Positions 34,220 to 43,139 of a stretch of 64,000 bases of DNA are shown here, in pieces. The notes below the pieces were generated by a model. It saw only the letters and a program-made list of their open reading frames with translations. It made no database searches and had not been told where the DNA came from. The stretch is from DASPFV01 sp035620975 (GTDB taxonomy: Bacteria > Acidobacteriota > Vicinamibacteria > Vicinamibacterales > 2-12-FULL-66-21). The stretch covers positions 1-64,000 of the forward strand of contig DASPFV010000221.1 of assembly GCA_035620975.1 (NCBI GenBank). Reading direction: 5' to 3'. Position 1 is the stretch's first letter; each line of letters starts with the position of its first letter. The position numbers and the translations under genes are program-made.

Positions 34220-34225
34220 TACAAT
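34220..34225 (+). promoter_or_regulatory. -10 element before the isomerase-asnS-rimO genes
   Basis: TACAAT 27 nt before the ATG at 34253. The -35 is not clear. The preceding 230 bp (33985-34219) have no other recognisable feature. Confidence 0.35.
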
Positions 34226-34252
34226 GATCCGTTTACAGCGCCCCGGAAAACC

Positions 34253-35089
34253 ATGCGCTTCGGGATCTCCACCCATCTCTTTCACGATCGGCGGCTCGAC
34301 CGCGAACACCTGGCGCAAATCGCCGAGTACGGGTTCGAGGCCGTCGAGCTCTTCGCCACGCGAAGCCATTTCGACTACCACGATCGGGACGCCGTCGGAC
34401 GGCTCGGGGGGTGGCTCAGGGAGGCGGGGCTGACGCTGCACAGCGTGCACGCACCGATTACCGACGCGTTCACCAGCGCGGGCTGGAGCCCGACCTACTC
34501 GACGGCCCATACGGATGCGGCGCGCCGGGAGGCGTCCGTGCGCGAGGCGGGCGTCGCGATTGCCATCGCGAAGGACCTGCCCTTCGAGATCCTCGTCGTT
34601 CACCTGGGCACTCCAGCGGCGCTCAACAACCCGGGCGACAACGACCGGCGGGCCGCCGCGAAGAGCTTCGCGGAGATCTGCCGGCTGGCCGCCCCGCTCG
34701 GCGTGCGTGTCGCCGCCGAGGTGATCCCCAACCGGCTCTCCGAGCCGGGGCCTCTCGTCGCGATGCTCGAGGACGAGCTGGAGGAGCACGCAGGGATCTG
34801 CCTCGACTTCGGACACGCGCACCTGCTCGGCGACGTGGCAGACGCGATCGAGACCGCGGCCGAGCACGTGATAGCCACGCACGTCCACGACAACCGCGGC
34901 CGCACGGACGAGCATCTCGTCCCCTATCTCGGCTCGATCGACTGGGACCTGGCGCTCGTGACCATGCAGAAGATCGGCTACGAGGGCACGTACACGATGG
35001 AGCTGGCCGGAACGGGCTCGCCGGGCGAGGTGCTCGAGGAGGCTCGCCGCGCCCGGCAGCGCTTCGAGCGCACGCTGGCCCACGCATGA
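34253..35089 (+). CDS. Sugar phosphate isomerase/epimerase (AP endonuclease 2-like TIM barrel)
   Basis: A 278-residue TIM-barrel protein. Metal-ligand segments can be read as AVELFATR, HSVHAPI, ILVVHLG, VAAEVIPNR, GICLDFGHAHL, THVHDNRG and YTMELAG, the order seen in the xylose isomerase-like/endonuclease IV superfamily. Members isomerise or epimerise sugars and inosose derivatives; no substrate is evident. ATG 34253 is chosen because the conserved start MRFGISTHLF begins there; the frame to 34121 has no support. Stop and asnS start overlap (ATGA). Confidence 0.88.
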   Translation: MRFGISTHLFHDRRLDREHLAQIAEYGFEAVELFATRSHFDYHDRDAVGRLGGWLREAGLTLHSVHAPITDAFTSAGWSPTYSTAHTDAARREASVREAGVAIAIAKDLPFEILVVHLGTPAALNNPGDNDRRAAAKSFAEICRLAAPLGVRVAAEVIPNRLSEPGPLVAMLEDELEEHAGICLDFGHAHLLGDVADAIETAAEHVIATHVHDNRGRTDEHLVPYLGSIDWDLALVTMQKIGYEGTYTMELAGTGSPGEVLEEARRARQRFERTLAHA

Positions 35090-36378
35090 CGGCCTACATC
35101 GACCAGATCGCGCAGCACGACGGCCAGGCGGTCACCCTCCGCGGCTGGCTCCACAACCGCCGGTCGAGCGGCAAGATTCACTTCCTGACCGTCCGCGACG
35201 GCACGGGCTTCATCCAGTGCGTGATGTCGAAGCAGACCGTCGGGGAGGAGGCGTTCAGGCGCGCGGATCACCTCTCGCAGGAGAGCGCAATCGTGGTGCA
35301 CGGGACCGTCCGCGCCGACACCCGTGCTCCGGGCGGCTACGAAGTCGACGTGACCTCGCTCGAGGTCGTCTCGGAGTCCGCGGATTATCCGATCACACCC
35401 AAGGAGCATGGCGTCGACTACCTGATGGATCGGCGGCATCTCTGGATCCGCTCGCCGCGCCAGCAGGCGATCCTGCGCGTCCGCCACGAGGTGATCGACG
35501 CCGTCCGCGACTTCTTCAACTCCCGCGGCTTCATCCTGGCCGACACGCCGATCTTCACGCCCGCGGCCTGCGAAGGAACGACCACGCTCTTTCCGGTGCA
35601 GTACTTCGAGAACGAGACGGCCTATCTGACGCAGAGCGGCCAGCTCTACAACGAGGCCAATGCGATGGCGCTCGGCCGGGTCTACTGCTTCGGCCCGACG
35701 TTCCGTGCCGAGAAGTCCAAGACGCGGCGGCATCTCACCGAGTTCTGGATGGTCGAGCCCGAAGTCGCCTACGCCACCCTCGACGACGTGATGGAACTGG
35801 CCGAGGGTCTCGTGGTCTCGGTGGTCGAGCGCGTGCTGGAACGCCGGCGGCCCGAGCTGAAGGCGCTCGAACGCGACGTGACGAAGCTCGAACGGGTCAG
35901 GGCGCCCTTCCCCCGGATCTCCTACGACGAGGCGGCCGACATCCTGCGTAGGAAGGGGCTGCCGTTCGAGTGGGGGGGCGACTTCGGCGCGCCCGACGAG
36001 ACGGCGCTGTCGGAGGAATTCGATCGGCCCGTCTGCGTGCACCGCTATCCCTCGGCAGTCAAGGCCTTCTACATGAAGCCCGACCCGGAGCGGCCGGACG
36101 TGGCGCTGTGCGTGGACGTGCTCGCGCCGGAGGGGTACGGCGAGATCATCGGCGGCGGTCAGCGGATCGACGACCTGGATCTGCTGCTGCGTCGGATCCG
36201 CGAGCACGATCTGCCGCACGAGGCGTTCGAGTGGTACCTCGACCTGCGGCGGTTCGGCAGCGTGCCCCACGGCGGCTTCGGCATGGGGATCGAGCGCGTC
36301 GTCTCCTGGCTCTGCGGCCTGGACCACCTGCGGGAGGCAATTCCCTACCCGCGAATGCTGTATCGAATCTACCCGTGA
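35086..36378 (+). CDS. asnS: Asparagine--tRNA ligase
   Basis: A 430-residue class IIb synthetase that charges tRNA-Asn. The N-terminal OB fold (about 1-105) includes LRGWLHNRRSSGKIHFLTVR. The catalytic domain shows motif 2 FRAEKSKTRRHLTEFWMVEP and motif 3 GFGMGIERVVSWLCG, ending PRMLYRIYP. The Asn-type motif 2 and C-terminus separate it from AspRS and LysRS. The true start is ATG 35086; the frame is open well upstream inside the isomerase gene. It is followed 67 bp later by rimO. Confidence 0.95.
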   Translation: MTAYIDQIAQHDGQAVTLRGWLHNRRSSGKIHFLTVRDGTGFIQCVMSKQTVGEEAFRRADHLSQESAIVVHGTVRADTRAPGGYEVDVTSLEVVSESADYPITPKEHGVDYLMDRRHLWIRSPRQQAILRVRHEVIDAVRDFFNSRGFILADTPIFTPAACEGTTTLFPVQYFENETAYLTQSGQLYNEANAMALGRVYCFGPTFRAEKSKTRRHLTEFWMVEPEVAYATLDDVMELAEGLVVSVVERVLERRRPELKALERDVTKLERVRAPFPRISYDEAADILRRKGLPFEWGGDFGAPDETALSEEFDRPVCVHRYPSAVKAFYMKPDPERPDVALCVDVLAPEGYGEIIGGGQRIDDLDLLLRRIREHDLPHEAFEWYLDLRRFGSVPHGGFGMGIERVVSWLCGLDHLREAIPYPRMLYRIYP

Positions 36379-36445
36379 CCGCCCGACGCGACGACCGCCG
36401 CCGGCTGCTCCCGGCGGCGGCCGTGCCTGCAGCGCCCCACACTCG

Positions 36446-37912
36446 ATGAAAGTCGGCTTCGTCTCACTCGGCTGTCCCAAGAACCTCGTCGATGGCGAGG
36501 TCATGCTGGGACTCGTCCGCGACGCGGGCCACGAGATCACGCGCGACGCCGCGGGCGCCGACGTGCTCGTCGTGAACACCTGCGCCTTCATCGACTCGGC
36601 CAAGCAGGAGTCGATTGACGCCATTCTCGAGATGGCGGGCCACAAGCGGGACGGACGATGCGCGCGGCTCGTCGTGACCGGCTGTTTGGCCGAGCGCTAT
36701 CGCCACGAGCTGAAGCGGGACATCCCCGAGATCGATGCCGTGCTGGGAACGGGCGAAGTGCCGGAGATCGTCCGGACCCTTGGCACGCCGACGCAGGCCC
36801 CCGGCGCAAGCGCGGCCCACGTCGAGCGGAGGCCGCTCACGTTCTTCTCCAGGGCCCCCTCGGGTCCTGGCGGCACTGACGCGGGCCGCGCGGCAATGGA
36901 TCGGCCGCTCGTCGTGCCGGACTACCTCTACGACGCCGACACGCCACGGCTCCTCACCACGCCGGCGCACTTCGCGTACCTGAAGGTCGCAGAAGGGTGC
37001 GACTATACGTGCGCGTTCTGCATCATCCCGAAACTGCGCGGCGCCTATCGCAGCCGGACCGTCGACTCGATCGTGCGGGAAGCGCGCGCCCTGGCTGCGG
37101 GCGGCGTCCGCGAGCTCCTGCTCGTCTCCCAGGACACGACATTCTTCGGGATCGATCGCGGCGAGCGCGGTGCGCTGCCCCGCCTGCTGCGCGCCCTCGA
37201 CACGGTCGATGGACTCGCCTGGATCCGCCTGCTCTATCTCTACCCGACCACCATCACCGACGAGGTCCTCGACGCGATCGGCGAGTGCGAGAGAGTGTGC
37301 CGTTACATCGACCTGCCCCTCCAGCACGCCGCCCCGGACGTCCTGCGCCGGATGCGCCGGCCGGGCAACCGGCAGGCCTACGAGCGCCTCCTGGCGCGGA
37401 TCCGCCACCGCGTGCCCGGCGTGACGCTTCGGACGACCATGATCGTGGGATTCCCAGGAGAGACCGACGCCGACTTCGCGGAGCTGGAAGGTTTCGTCCG
37501 CGACACCGGGTTCGATCATCTCGGCGTGTTCACCTATTCCCACGAGGACGGGACGAGGGCGCACGAGCTGTCCGACAGCGTGCCGATCGCCGTGAAGCGG
37601 AACCGTCGCGGACGGCTGATGTCGCTGCAGAAGGGCATCGTGAGGCGCAAGCAGAAGGCGCGCGTCGGTTCGGAGATCAGGGTCATGATCGACGGTCCCT
37701 CGGTCGAGCACGATCTCGTCCTGCAGGGCCGGACGGAAGGCCAGGCGCCCGAGATCGACCCTGTCGTCTACCTGACGGAATGCGATCCGGGCGAATTCCG
37801 GCCGGGCCAGCTCATCCGCGCCCGCGTCGTGGGATCGCGAGGCTACGACCTCATCGTCTCGCCGCTCGAGGGGGGCCAGCCGCGCGATGGCGACGCGCCC
37901 CGCCGCTGGTGA
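36446..37912 (+). CDS. rimO: Ribosomal protein S12 methylthiotransferase
   Basis: A 488-residue radical SAM enzyme that methylthiolates Asp88 (E. coli numbering) of ribosomal protein S12. The UPF0004 domain holds Cys10, Cys46 and Cys80 for the auxiliary Fe-S cluster; the radical SAM domain has C185-x3-C189-x2-C192 (CDYTCAFC), and the C-terminal TRAM domain spans about 400-475. A non-conserved insertion of about 50 residues (about 112-165) separates the first two domains. Length and start (MKVGFVSLGCPKNLVD) match the family. It lies before the rimP operon leader. Confidence 0.95.
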   Translation: MKVGFVSLGCPKNLVDGEVMLGLVRDAGHEITRDAAGADVLVVNTCAFIDSAKQESIDAILEMAGHKRDGRCARLVVTGCLAERYRHELKRDIPEIDAVLGTGEVPEIVRTLGTPTQAPGASAAHVERRPLTFFSRAPSGPGGTDAGRAAMDRPLVVPDYLYDADTPRLLTTPAHFAYLKVAEGCDYTCAFCIIPKLRGAYRSRTVDSIVREARALAAGGVRELLLVSQDTTFFGIDRGERGALPRLLRALDTVDGLAWIRLLYLYPTTITDEVLDAIGECERVCRYIDLPLQHAAPDVLRRMRRPGNRQAYERLLARIRHRVPGVTLRTTMIVGFPGETDADFAELEGFVRDTGFDHLGVFTYSHEDGTRAHELSDSVPIAVKRNRRGRLMSLQKGIVRRKQKARVGSEIRVMIDGPSVEHDLVLQGRTEGQAPEIDPVVYLTECDPGEFRPGQLIRARVVGSRGYDLIVSPLEGGQPRDGDAPRRW

Positions 37913-37946
37913 CGTGCGGCAGCCTGCCCCGCGTTCATCTTTGCTG

Positions 37947-37955
37947 TGTTATATT
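37947..37955 (+). promoter_or_regulatory. Extended -10 promoter of the rimP-nusA-infB operon
   Basis: TGT plus TATATT (37950-37955). It lies 35 bp after rimO. Transcription should start near 37962, giving a leader of about 100 nt. Confidence 0.55.
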
Positions 37956-37986
37956 TGAGGGTGGCAGCTTCGAGTAAGGTTACCCG

Positions 37987-38014
37987 AGTGGGCCTGTGCC
38001 CACTTTTTCTTTTT
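37987..38014 (+). terminator. Intrinsic terminator (attenuator) in the rimP leader
   Basis: AGTGGGC/GCCCACT stem (37987-37993 with 37998-38004), loop CTGT, then TTTTTCTTTTT. It is only about 25 nt past the predicted transcript start and 51 nt before the rimP GTG, so it must be read through for the operon to be expressed. A leader terminator before rimP-nusA is a recurring arrangement. Confidence 0.85.
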
Positions 38015-38064
38015 GAGGGCCCCCGATTCCGTCGCCTTCGGCGTCGGCGGTCCCCCAGGGAACA

Positions 38065-38607
38065 GTGGAAGACGGACGGCTGACACGGGTACGAGCTGCG
38101 GCCGAGCGCGTCACGCGGAGCTACGGGCTCGAGATTTTCGACGTGCAGCTGCGTCGCGAGTCGCTCGGCACGGTACTGCGGATCATCATCGATCGGCCGG
38201 ACCGCGGGGTTCCCGAGCGGCCGGAAGACGCCGTCGGCATCGACGACTGTCAGCGCGTCAGCCAGGACCTGAGCGCGCTGCTCGACGTGGAAGAGGCGGA
38301 GCTCGGCGAGGCGGCGCTCGAGCGGCACTATACGCTCGAGGTTTCGTCGCCCGGGCTCGACCGTCCACTGCGGCACGAGGCGGACTACCGCCGCTTCGCG
38401 GGGCGACTGGCCAAGCTGGTCACGACCGAGCCGTTCGACGGACAGTCGGCGTTCGCTGGGCGCCTGCGCGGGGTCGAAGACGGCCGGGTCGTGCTGGACG
38501 AGGGGAGACGGACCCATCGCGTCCCCCTCAATCGGATCAAGCGGGGCCAGTTGACCGTCGAGTTCCGGGACGGGAGCGGGAAGCAGAAGCGGGAAGCTGG
38601 AAGCTGA
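38065..38607 (+). CDS. rimP: Ribosome maturation factor RimP
   Basis: A 180-residue RimP needed for 30S subunit maturation. Its N-terminal alpha/beta domain (about 1-95) includes VQLRRESLGTVLRIIIDRPD and DCQRVSQDLSALLD, followed by the conserved LEVSSPGLDRPL and a C-terminal SH3-like domain (about 105-175, DGQSAFAGRL). The start is GTG 38065 with CAGGGA upstream. It is the first gene of the operon; nusA begins 5 nt after its stop. The C-terminus has a basic tail (GSGKQKREAGS). Confidence 0.95.
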   Translation: MEDGRLTRVRAAAERVTRSYGLEIFDVQLRRESLGTVLRIIIDRPDRGVPERPEDAVGIDDCQRVSQDLSALLDVEEAELGEAALERHYTLEVSSPGLDRPLRHEADYRRFAGRLAKLVTTEPFDGQSAFAGRLRGVEDGRVVLDEGRRTHRVPLNRIKRGQLTVEFRDGSGKQKREAGS

Positions 38608-38612
38608 GCGTA

Positions 38613-39890
38613 ATGCCAACGATCAATCCTCTGTTGCAGCAGATCGACGCCATCGCGAAAGAAAAGGGCGTCGACCCGGAGATCATCATCAGCGCCGTGC
38701 AGGACGCGCTCGAGGCGGCGGCACGCAAACGGTACAAGACCGAGGCCCTGCGCGCGCGCTTCAACCAGGAGACCGGCCAGCTCGAGCTCTACGCCGTGAA
38801 AAAGATCGTCGACGAAGTCACGGACCCGTCCACCCAGAACTCGCTCGCCGAGGCCCAGGGGCTCTACGGCGACGAGGCGGAAGTGGAGATGGAGATCGAG
38901 TTTCCGCGGCCGACCGAGGACCTCGGCCGCATCGCGGCGCAAACGGCCAAACAGGTGATCTTCCAGAAGGTGCGCGAGGCCGAGCGCGAGAACGTCTACG
39001 CCGAGTACAGCCAGCGCATCGGCGAGGTCGTCAACGGGATGGTCAAGCGGTTCGAGAACGGCGACATCATCGCCGAGCTCGGCCGCGTCGAAGCGCAGCT
39101 GCCGCGCAAGGAGCAGTCGCGCGCGGAGAACTACACCGTCGGGGATCGCGTGCGCGCCGTGATTCGGGGGGTGAACCGCAGCGCGAAGGGCCCGCAGATC
39201 GTGCTGTCCCGGACGGACCCGGCCCTGCTCATCAAGCTGTTCGAGCAGGAGGTGCCGGAGATCTACGACGGCACGGTGATGATCCGGGGGGCCGTGCGCG
39301 AGGCCGGCGATCGCGCCAAGGTCGCCGTGTACTCCCGGGAGCGCGACGTCGACCCGGTCGGCGCGTGCGTCGGGATGAAGGGGACGCGCGTCCAGTCCAT
39401 CATCCGTGAGCTGCGGGGTGAGAAGATCGACATCGTCGAATGGTCGGACGATCCGATTCTGTTCGTCACCAACGCGATCAGCCCCGCCAAGGTGCAGCGC
39501 GTGTCGATCGTCGACGATGCCGAGAAAGTGATGGAGGTCATCGTCGAGGACAAGCAGCTCTCGCTGGCCATCGGCAAGAAGGGACAGAACGTCCGGCTCG
39601 CGGCGAAGCTGACCGGATGGAAGATCGACATCAAGAGCGAGGAAGAGAAGCGCCGCGAGGTCGAGGCCCAGCTCGGCGCGCTCGAGATCGGTGAGCCGCC
39701 CGACCAACCGGCCGAGGGGGAGGTGCCTCCGGAAGGGCCGCCCGAACCGACCGGGCCCGACGCCCCCTCGCCTGCAGCAGCAGAACTGGCGGCGGACGAC
39801 GCCGGGCCGACGCCCGAGGAGCCGGCTCCGGAGCCCGTCGAAACGGCAGCAGCCGGGGACGACACGAAGACGGAACGCACCCAGGGATAA
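38613..39890 (+). CDS. nusA: Transcription termination/antitermination protein NusA
   Basis: A 425-residue NusA: N-terminal RNAP-binding domain (about 1-130), S1 domain (about 135-200, VVNGMVKRFENGDIIAELG), KH1 and KH2 (about 205-345, DPVGACVGMKGTRVQSI and LSLAIGKKGQNVRLAAKL), and an acidic Pro/Glu-rich tail (about 365-425) in place of the acidic repeats of E. coli. NusA controls pausing, termination and antitermination, and it can act on the operon's own leader terminator. ATG 38613 is chosen; the frame is open upstream across rimP. Confidence 0.95.
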   Translation: MPTINPLLQQIDAIAKEKGVDPEIIISAVQDALEAAARKRYKTEALRARFNQETGQLELYAVKKIVDEVTDPSTQNSLAEAQGLYGDEAEVEMEIEFPRPTEDLGRIAAQTAKQVIFQKVREAERENVYAEYSQRIGEVVNGMVKRFENGDIIAELGRVEAQLPRKEQSRAENYTVGDRVRAVIRGVNRSAKGPQIVLSRTDPALLIKLFEQEVPEIYDGTVMIRGAVREAGDRAKVAVYSRERDVDPVGACVGMKGTRVQSIIRELRGEKIDIVEWSDDPILFVTNAISPAKVQRVSIVDDAEKVMEVIVEDKQLSLAIGKKGQNVRLAAKLTGWKIDIKSEEEKRREVEAQLGALEIGEPPDQPAEGEVPPEGPPEPTGPDAPSPAAAELAADDAGPTPEEPAPEPVETAAAGDDTKTERTQG

Positions 39891-39931
39891 CTCGAACTGT
39901 CGAGGTTCGACCAGCGGAAGTTCTGAACTGA

Positions 39932-42724
39932 ATGGCAACTGTCCGGATTTACAAGGTCGCGGAGCTGCTCAACACATCGAGCCAGGAAGTCATTGCGCTG
40001 CTGAAGCGCGATCACGGCATCGAGGTGAAGAGCGCGTCGAGCACGATCGAAGAGGTCGTGGCGCGCCAGTTCGTGGAGCGCCTGGCGCGGCAGCGGAACA
40101 TCGCCGTCCCGTCCAGCGCGGCGTTTGCCGACACGCCAGTGGCTGCGAGAGGGCGGAAGCCCGGCAAGGCTCCGGAGCCGGCCCGTCCGGCCCCCCCTTC
40201 GCTGCCGCCGCCCCGGTTGATCAAGACGGCCAAGCCGCCTGCGCCGCCTCCCGACGCGGCCCTCGCACCGCCCGCGGCCGCCGAATCCGTCCTGGTTCCG
40301 CCTCCGATAGCCGAAACGCCGTGGCCGGCCGAGTCCGAGGCCGTCGCCGAAGCGACAGCGCCGGTCGAGGTCAGTCCGGAGGGGACGTCCGAGCCGGCTC
40401 CGGTCCCGGCCGAGGAGCCAGCCGCCGCTGCCCAGGCGCCGGAGACGGCCCGTGAAGAGCCGGCGCCGGCCGACTCGCCCGCGAAGGAGCCTGGAGCGCC
40501 TGCGCCGATCATGCCGTCCCCGCGGCCGGTGGTACCGCCAGCCACGGGGCGGGTCGTGCCCCCAACGCTGCGGCTGCGTGTCGAAGATCCGAAAACAGGC
40601 CAGGCCCCGCCGGCACCGCCGCGGCGCCCGGTCCTGGTGCGCCCGCCGACGCCGCAGCCACCGCAGGCTCCGACCGGCAATCTGAGCCGTCCGGCGGCCG
40701 GCCGGCCCGGGCCCTCGGCGCCCGGTGTCGCCGCCAGGGCCCCGCAGCGTCCGAGTGGACTGCCGCCGCGGCAGGCGCCCATGGGGGGGCCGCGGCCGCT
40801 TCCCTCGCAGCCGATTCGTCCGGCCGTGCCGCCCCGGCCGGGAATGCCGACGCCCGGCTACCGTCCGCCTCCGCGGCCGTCCGGACCGCGTCCCGGCGGG
40901 GGCCGTCGCGAGGGCCCGCGGGCGCCGCAGCCCGCGCCGGCGCCGAGCGCCCCGCCGCCGGTGACCCGCACGATCACGCTCGCCGAAGGCATGACGGTGG
41001 CGGATCTGGCGACCAAGCTGGACGTCAAGGCGAAGGACGTGCTGCGCAAGCTGCTCGAGCGGCGCATCATGATGACGATCAACAGCACGCTGGACGACGA
41101 GACGGCGTCGATGATCGCGCGCGAGTTCGGCGCGGACGTCAAGATGCAGACGTTCGAAGAGGAGATGCTGCAGGTCGAGGCCGAGGACGTGAACCCGGAG
41201 GATCTCGCCACGCGTGCGCCGGTCGTGACGGTCATGGGCCACGTGGATCACGGCAAGACGACGCTGCTCGACGCCATCCGCTCGGCGCGGGTCGCCGAGC
41301 GCGAGGCCGGCGGCATCACGCAGCACATCGGCGCCTACGCGGTGCAGGTGAACGACCGGAACGTCGTGTTCCTCGACACGCCGGGCCACGAGGCGTTCAC
41401 GATGATGCGCGCGCGGGGCGCGCGCGTCACCGACGTGGTCATCCTGGTGGTCGCGGCCGACGACGGCGTCATGCCGCAGACGAAGGAGGCCATCGATCAC
41501 GCGAAGGCGGCGGGCGTGCCGATTCTCGTGGCGATCAACAAGATCGACAAGCCCGACGCGAATCCCGATCGGGTGAAGAAGGAGCTGGCCGATCTGGGCC
41601 TCGTACCGGAACAGTGGGGAGGCCAGACGGTGATGGTCGAGGTCTCGGCCAAGAAGAAGGAGAATCTCGATCTGCTGCTCGAGATGATTCTGCTCGTCAC
41701 GGAGATGAGCGAGCTGAAGGCCAACCCGAAGCGCAGCGCGTCGGGGGCGGTGCTCGAGGCCAAGCTCGACAAGGGCCGCGGCCCGGTGGCGACCATCCTC
41801 GTCCAGGACGGCACGCTGCACGTGGGCGACACGTTCATCGCCGGCACGATCGTGGGCAAGGTCCGCGCGCTCATCGACGACCGCGGACGCCCCCTGAAAT
41901 CCGCCGGGCCGGCGACGCCGGTCGAGGTGCTGGGTCTCGGAGGGCTTCCGCAGCCGGGAGACGCCTTCCAGGCCCTCGCCGACGCCGCCAAGGCCCGCCA
42001 GATCGCCCTCTTCCGGCAGACGCAGGCGAAGGAGAAGGCGCTCGGCGTGAAGGGCGCGCGGCTCACGCTGGAGTCGCTGCAGCAGCAGATCGCCGAAGGC
42101 GGCATGAAGGAACTGCCGATCATCATCAAGGCCGACGTGCAGGGTTCGGCCGAGGTGCTGGCCGACACGCTCACGAAGCTGAGCGACGAGAAGGTCAAGG
42201 TACGGATCATCCACAGCGGCGTCGGCGCCATCAACGAGTCCGACGTGCTGCTCGCGTCGGCATCGAACGCCATCGTCATCGGCTTCAGCGTGCGGCCGGA
42301 TCGCAACGCCAGCGACGTCGCCGAACGCGAACGGGTGGACATCCGCCTCCATTCGGTCATCTACAACGTGACCGACGAGATGAAGAAGGCGATGGTCGGA
42401 CTGCTCGAGCCGATGTTCCGCGAGGTCCGCATCGGATCGGCGGAGGTCCGCGAGACCTTCAAGGTGCCGAAGTTCGGCACCATCGCGGGCTGCATGGTGC
42501 TCGATGGCCGGATCACGCGGGCCGGCGACACGCAGGCGCGCCTCCTGCGCGACAACGTGGTCGTCTACGAGGGGCGGATCGGCTCGCTGCGCCGATTCAA
42601 GGACGACGTGTCGGAAGTCAAGGCCGGGTTCGAGTGCGGGATCGGCTTCGAAAAGTTCAACGACATCAAGGTCGGCGACGTGATCGAGGTCTTTGCGACC
42701 GAACGCGTGGCGGCCCCCGTGTAA
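39932..42724 (+). CDS. infB: Translation initiation factor IF-2
   Basis: A 930-residue IF-2. The N-terminus has the IF2_N helix (VRIYKVAELLNTSSQEVIAL), then a long Pro/Ala/Arg-rich disordered region (about 70-345) with many PP and RP repeats. A second IF2_N (about 350-400) precedes the GTPase: G1 GHVDHGKTT at 436-444, G3 DTPGH, and G4 NKID, followed by domains II-IV with the fMet-tRNA-binding C2 domain. IF-2 brings initiator tRNA to the 30S and promotes subunit joining. ylxR/ylxQ are not present between nusA and infB. Confidence 0.96.
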   Translation: MATVRIYKVAELLNTSSQEVIALLKRDHGIEVKSASSTIEEVVARQFVERLARQRNIAVPSSAAFADTPVAARGRKPGKAPEPARPAPPSLPPPRLIKTAKPPAPPPDAALAPPAAAESVLVPPPIAETPWPAESEAVAEATAPVEVSPEGTSEPAPVPAEEPAAAAQAPETAREEPAPADSPAKEPGAPAPIMPSPRPVVPPATGRVVPPTLRLRVEDPKTGQAPPAPPRRPVLVRPPTPQPPQAPTGNLSRPAAGRPGPSAPGVAARAPQRPSGLPPRQAPMGGPRPLPSQPIRPAVPPRPGMPTPGYRPPPRPSGPRPGGGRREGPRAPQPAPAPSAPPPVTRTITLAEGMTVADLATKLDVKAKDVLRKLLERRIMMTINSTLDDETASMIAREFGADVKMQTFEEEMLQVEAEDVNPEDLATRAPVVTVMGHVDHGKTTLLDAIRSARVAEREAGGITQHIGAYAVQVNDRNVVFLDTPGHEAFTMMRARGARVTDVVILVVAADDGVMPQTKEAIDHAKAAGVPILVAINKIDKPDANPDRVKKELADLGLVPEQWGGQTVMVEVSAKKKENLDLLLEMILLVTEMSELKANPKRSASGAVLEAKLDKGRGPVATILVQDGTLHVGDTFIAGTIVGKVRALIDDRGRPLKSAGPATPVEVLGLGGLPQPGDAFQALADAAKARQIALFRQTQAKEKALGVKGARLTLESLQQQIAEGGMKELPIIIKADVQGSAEVLADTLTKLSDEKVKVRIIHSGVGAINESDVLLASASNAIVIGFSVRPDRNASDVAERERVDIRLHSVIYNVTDEMKKAMVGLLEPMFREVRIGSAEVRETFKVPKFGTIAGCMVLDGRITRAGDTQARLLRDNVVVYEGRIGSLRRFKDDVSEVKAGFECGIGFEKFNDIKVGDVIEVFATERVAAPV

Positions 42725-42734
42725 CGACCGCGCG

Positions 42735-43139
42735 ATGAGCTCCGAGCGCCCGAGCCGGGTCGGGGATCAGGTCCGCGTCGAGATCGCAGATCTGCTGGCG
42801 CGCGAGGTGCACGACCCGGGGATCGGGTTCGTGACGATCACGCGCGTGGCGGTCACGCCGGACCTGCAGCAGGCACGGGTCTACTACACGAGCCTGGGCG
42901 ACGAGAAAGCCCGCCGCGATTCGACCCGGGCCCTCGAGCGCGCCACGCCCTTCCTCCGCCGGCAGCTCGGACGACGGCTGCGGCTCCGCCGCGTCCCCGA
43001 GCTGCGATTCTTCTTCGACGAGAGCATCGAGCGGCACGATCGGATCGAGCGCATCCTGCAGGATCTGCAGGCCGAACGATCGCAGGCCGCCGGTGCCGAC
43101 GAGGCGTCTTCCCCAGATGATGAGCCACAGGACGACTGA
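42735..43139 (+). CDS. rbfA: Ribosome-binding factor A
   Basis: A 134-residue KH-fold protein involved in 30S maturation and 16S 5' processing. Key segments: RVGDQVRVEIADLLAREVHD, VTITRVAVTPDLQQARVYY and VPELRFFFDESIERHDRIE (the last contains the AxG-like kink region). ATG 42735 is 10 bp after infB. The acidic C-terminal tail is encoded partly over the start of nrnA, with an overlap of about 23 bp. Confidence 0.94.
   Translation: MSSERPSRVGDQVRVEIADLLAREVHDPGIGFVTITRVAVTPDLQQARVYYTSLGDEKARRDSTRALERATPFLRRQLGRRLRLRRVPELRFFFDESIERHDRIERILQDLQAERSQAAGADEASSPDDEPQDD

Noticed and set aside
34411..36378. A 655-codon version of asnS reaching back into the isomerase gene
   Set aside because: The first 225 codons are the isomerase gene in the wrong frame. 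AsnRS begins at ATG 35086.
38013..39890. A 625-codon version of nusA covering rimP
   Set aside because: The extra 200 codons overlap rimP in another frame; NusA begins at 38613 with its usual N-terminus.
39263..42352. A 1029-codon open frame antisense to nusA and infB
   Set aside because: Shadow of conserved genes, low-complexity Arg/Gly/His translation, no ribosome binding site.
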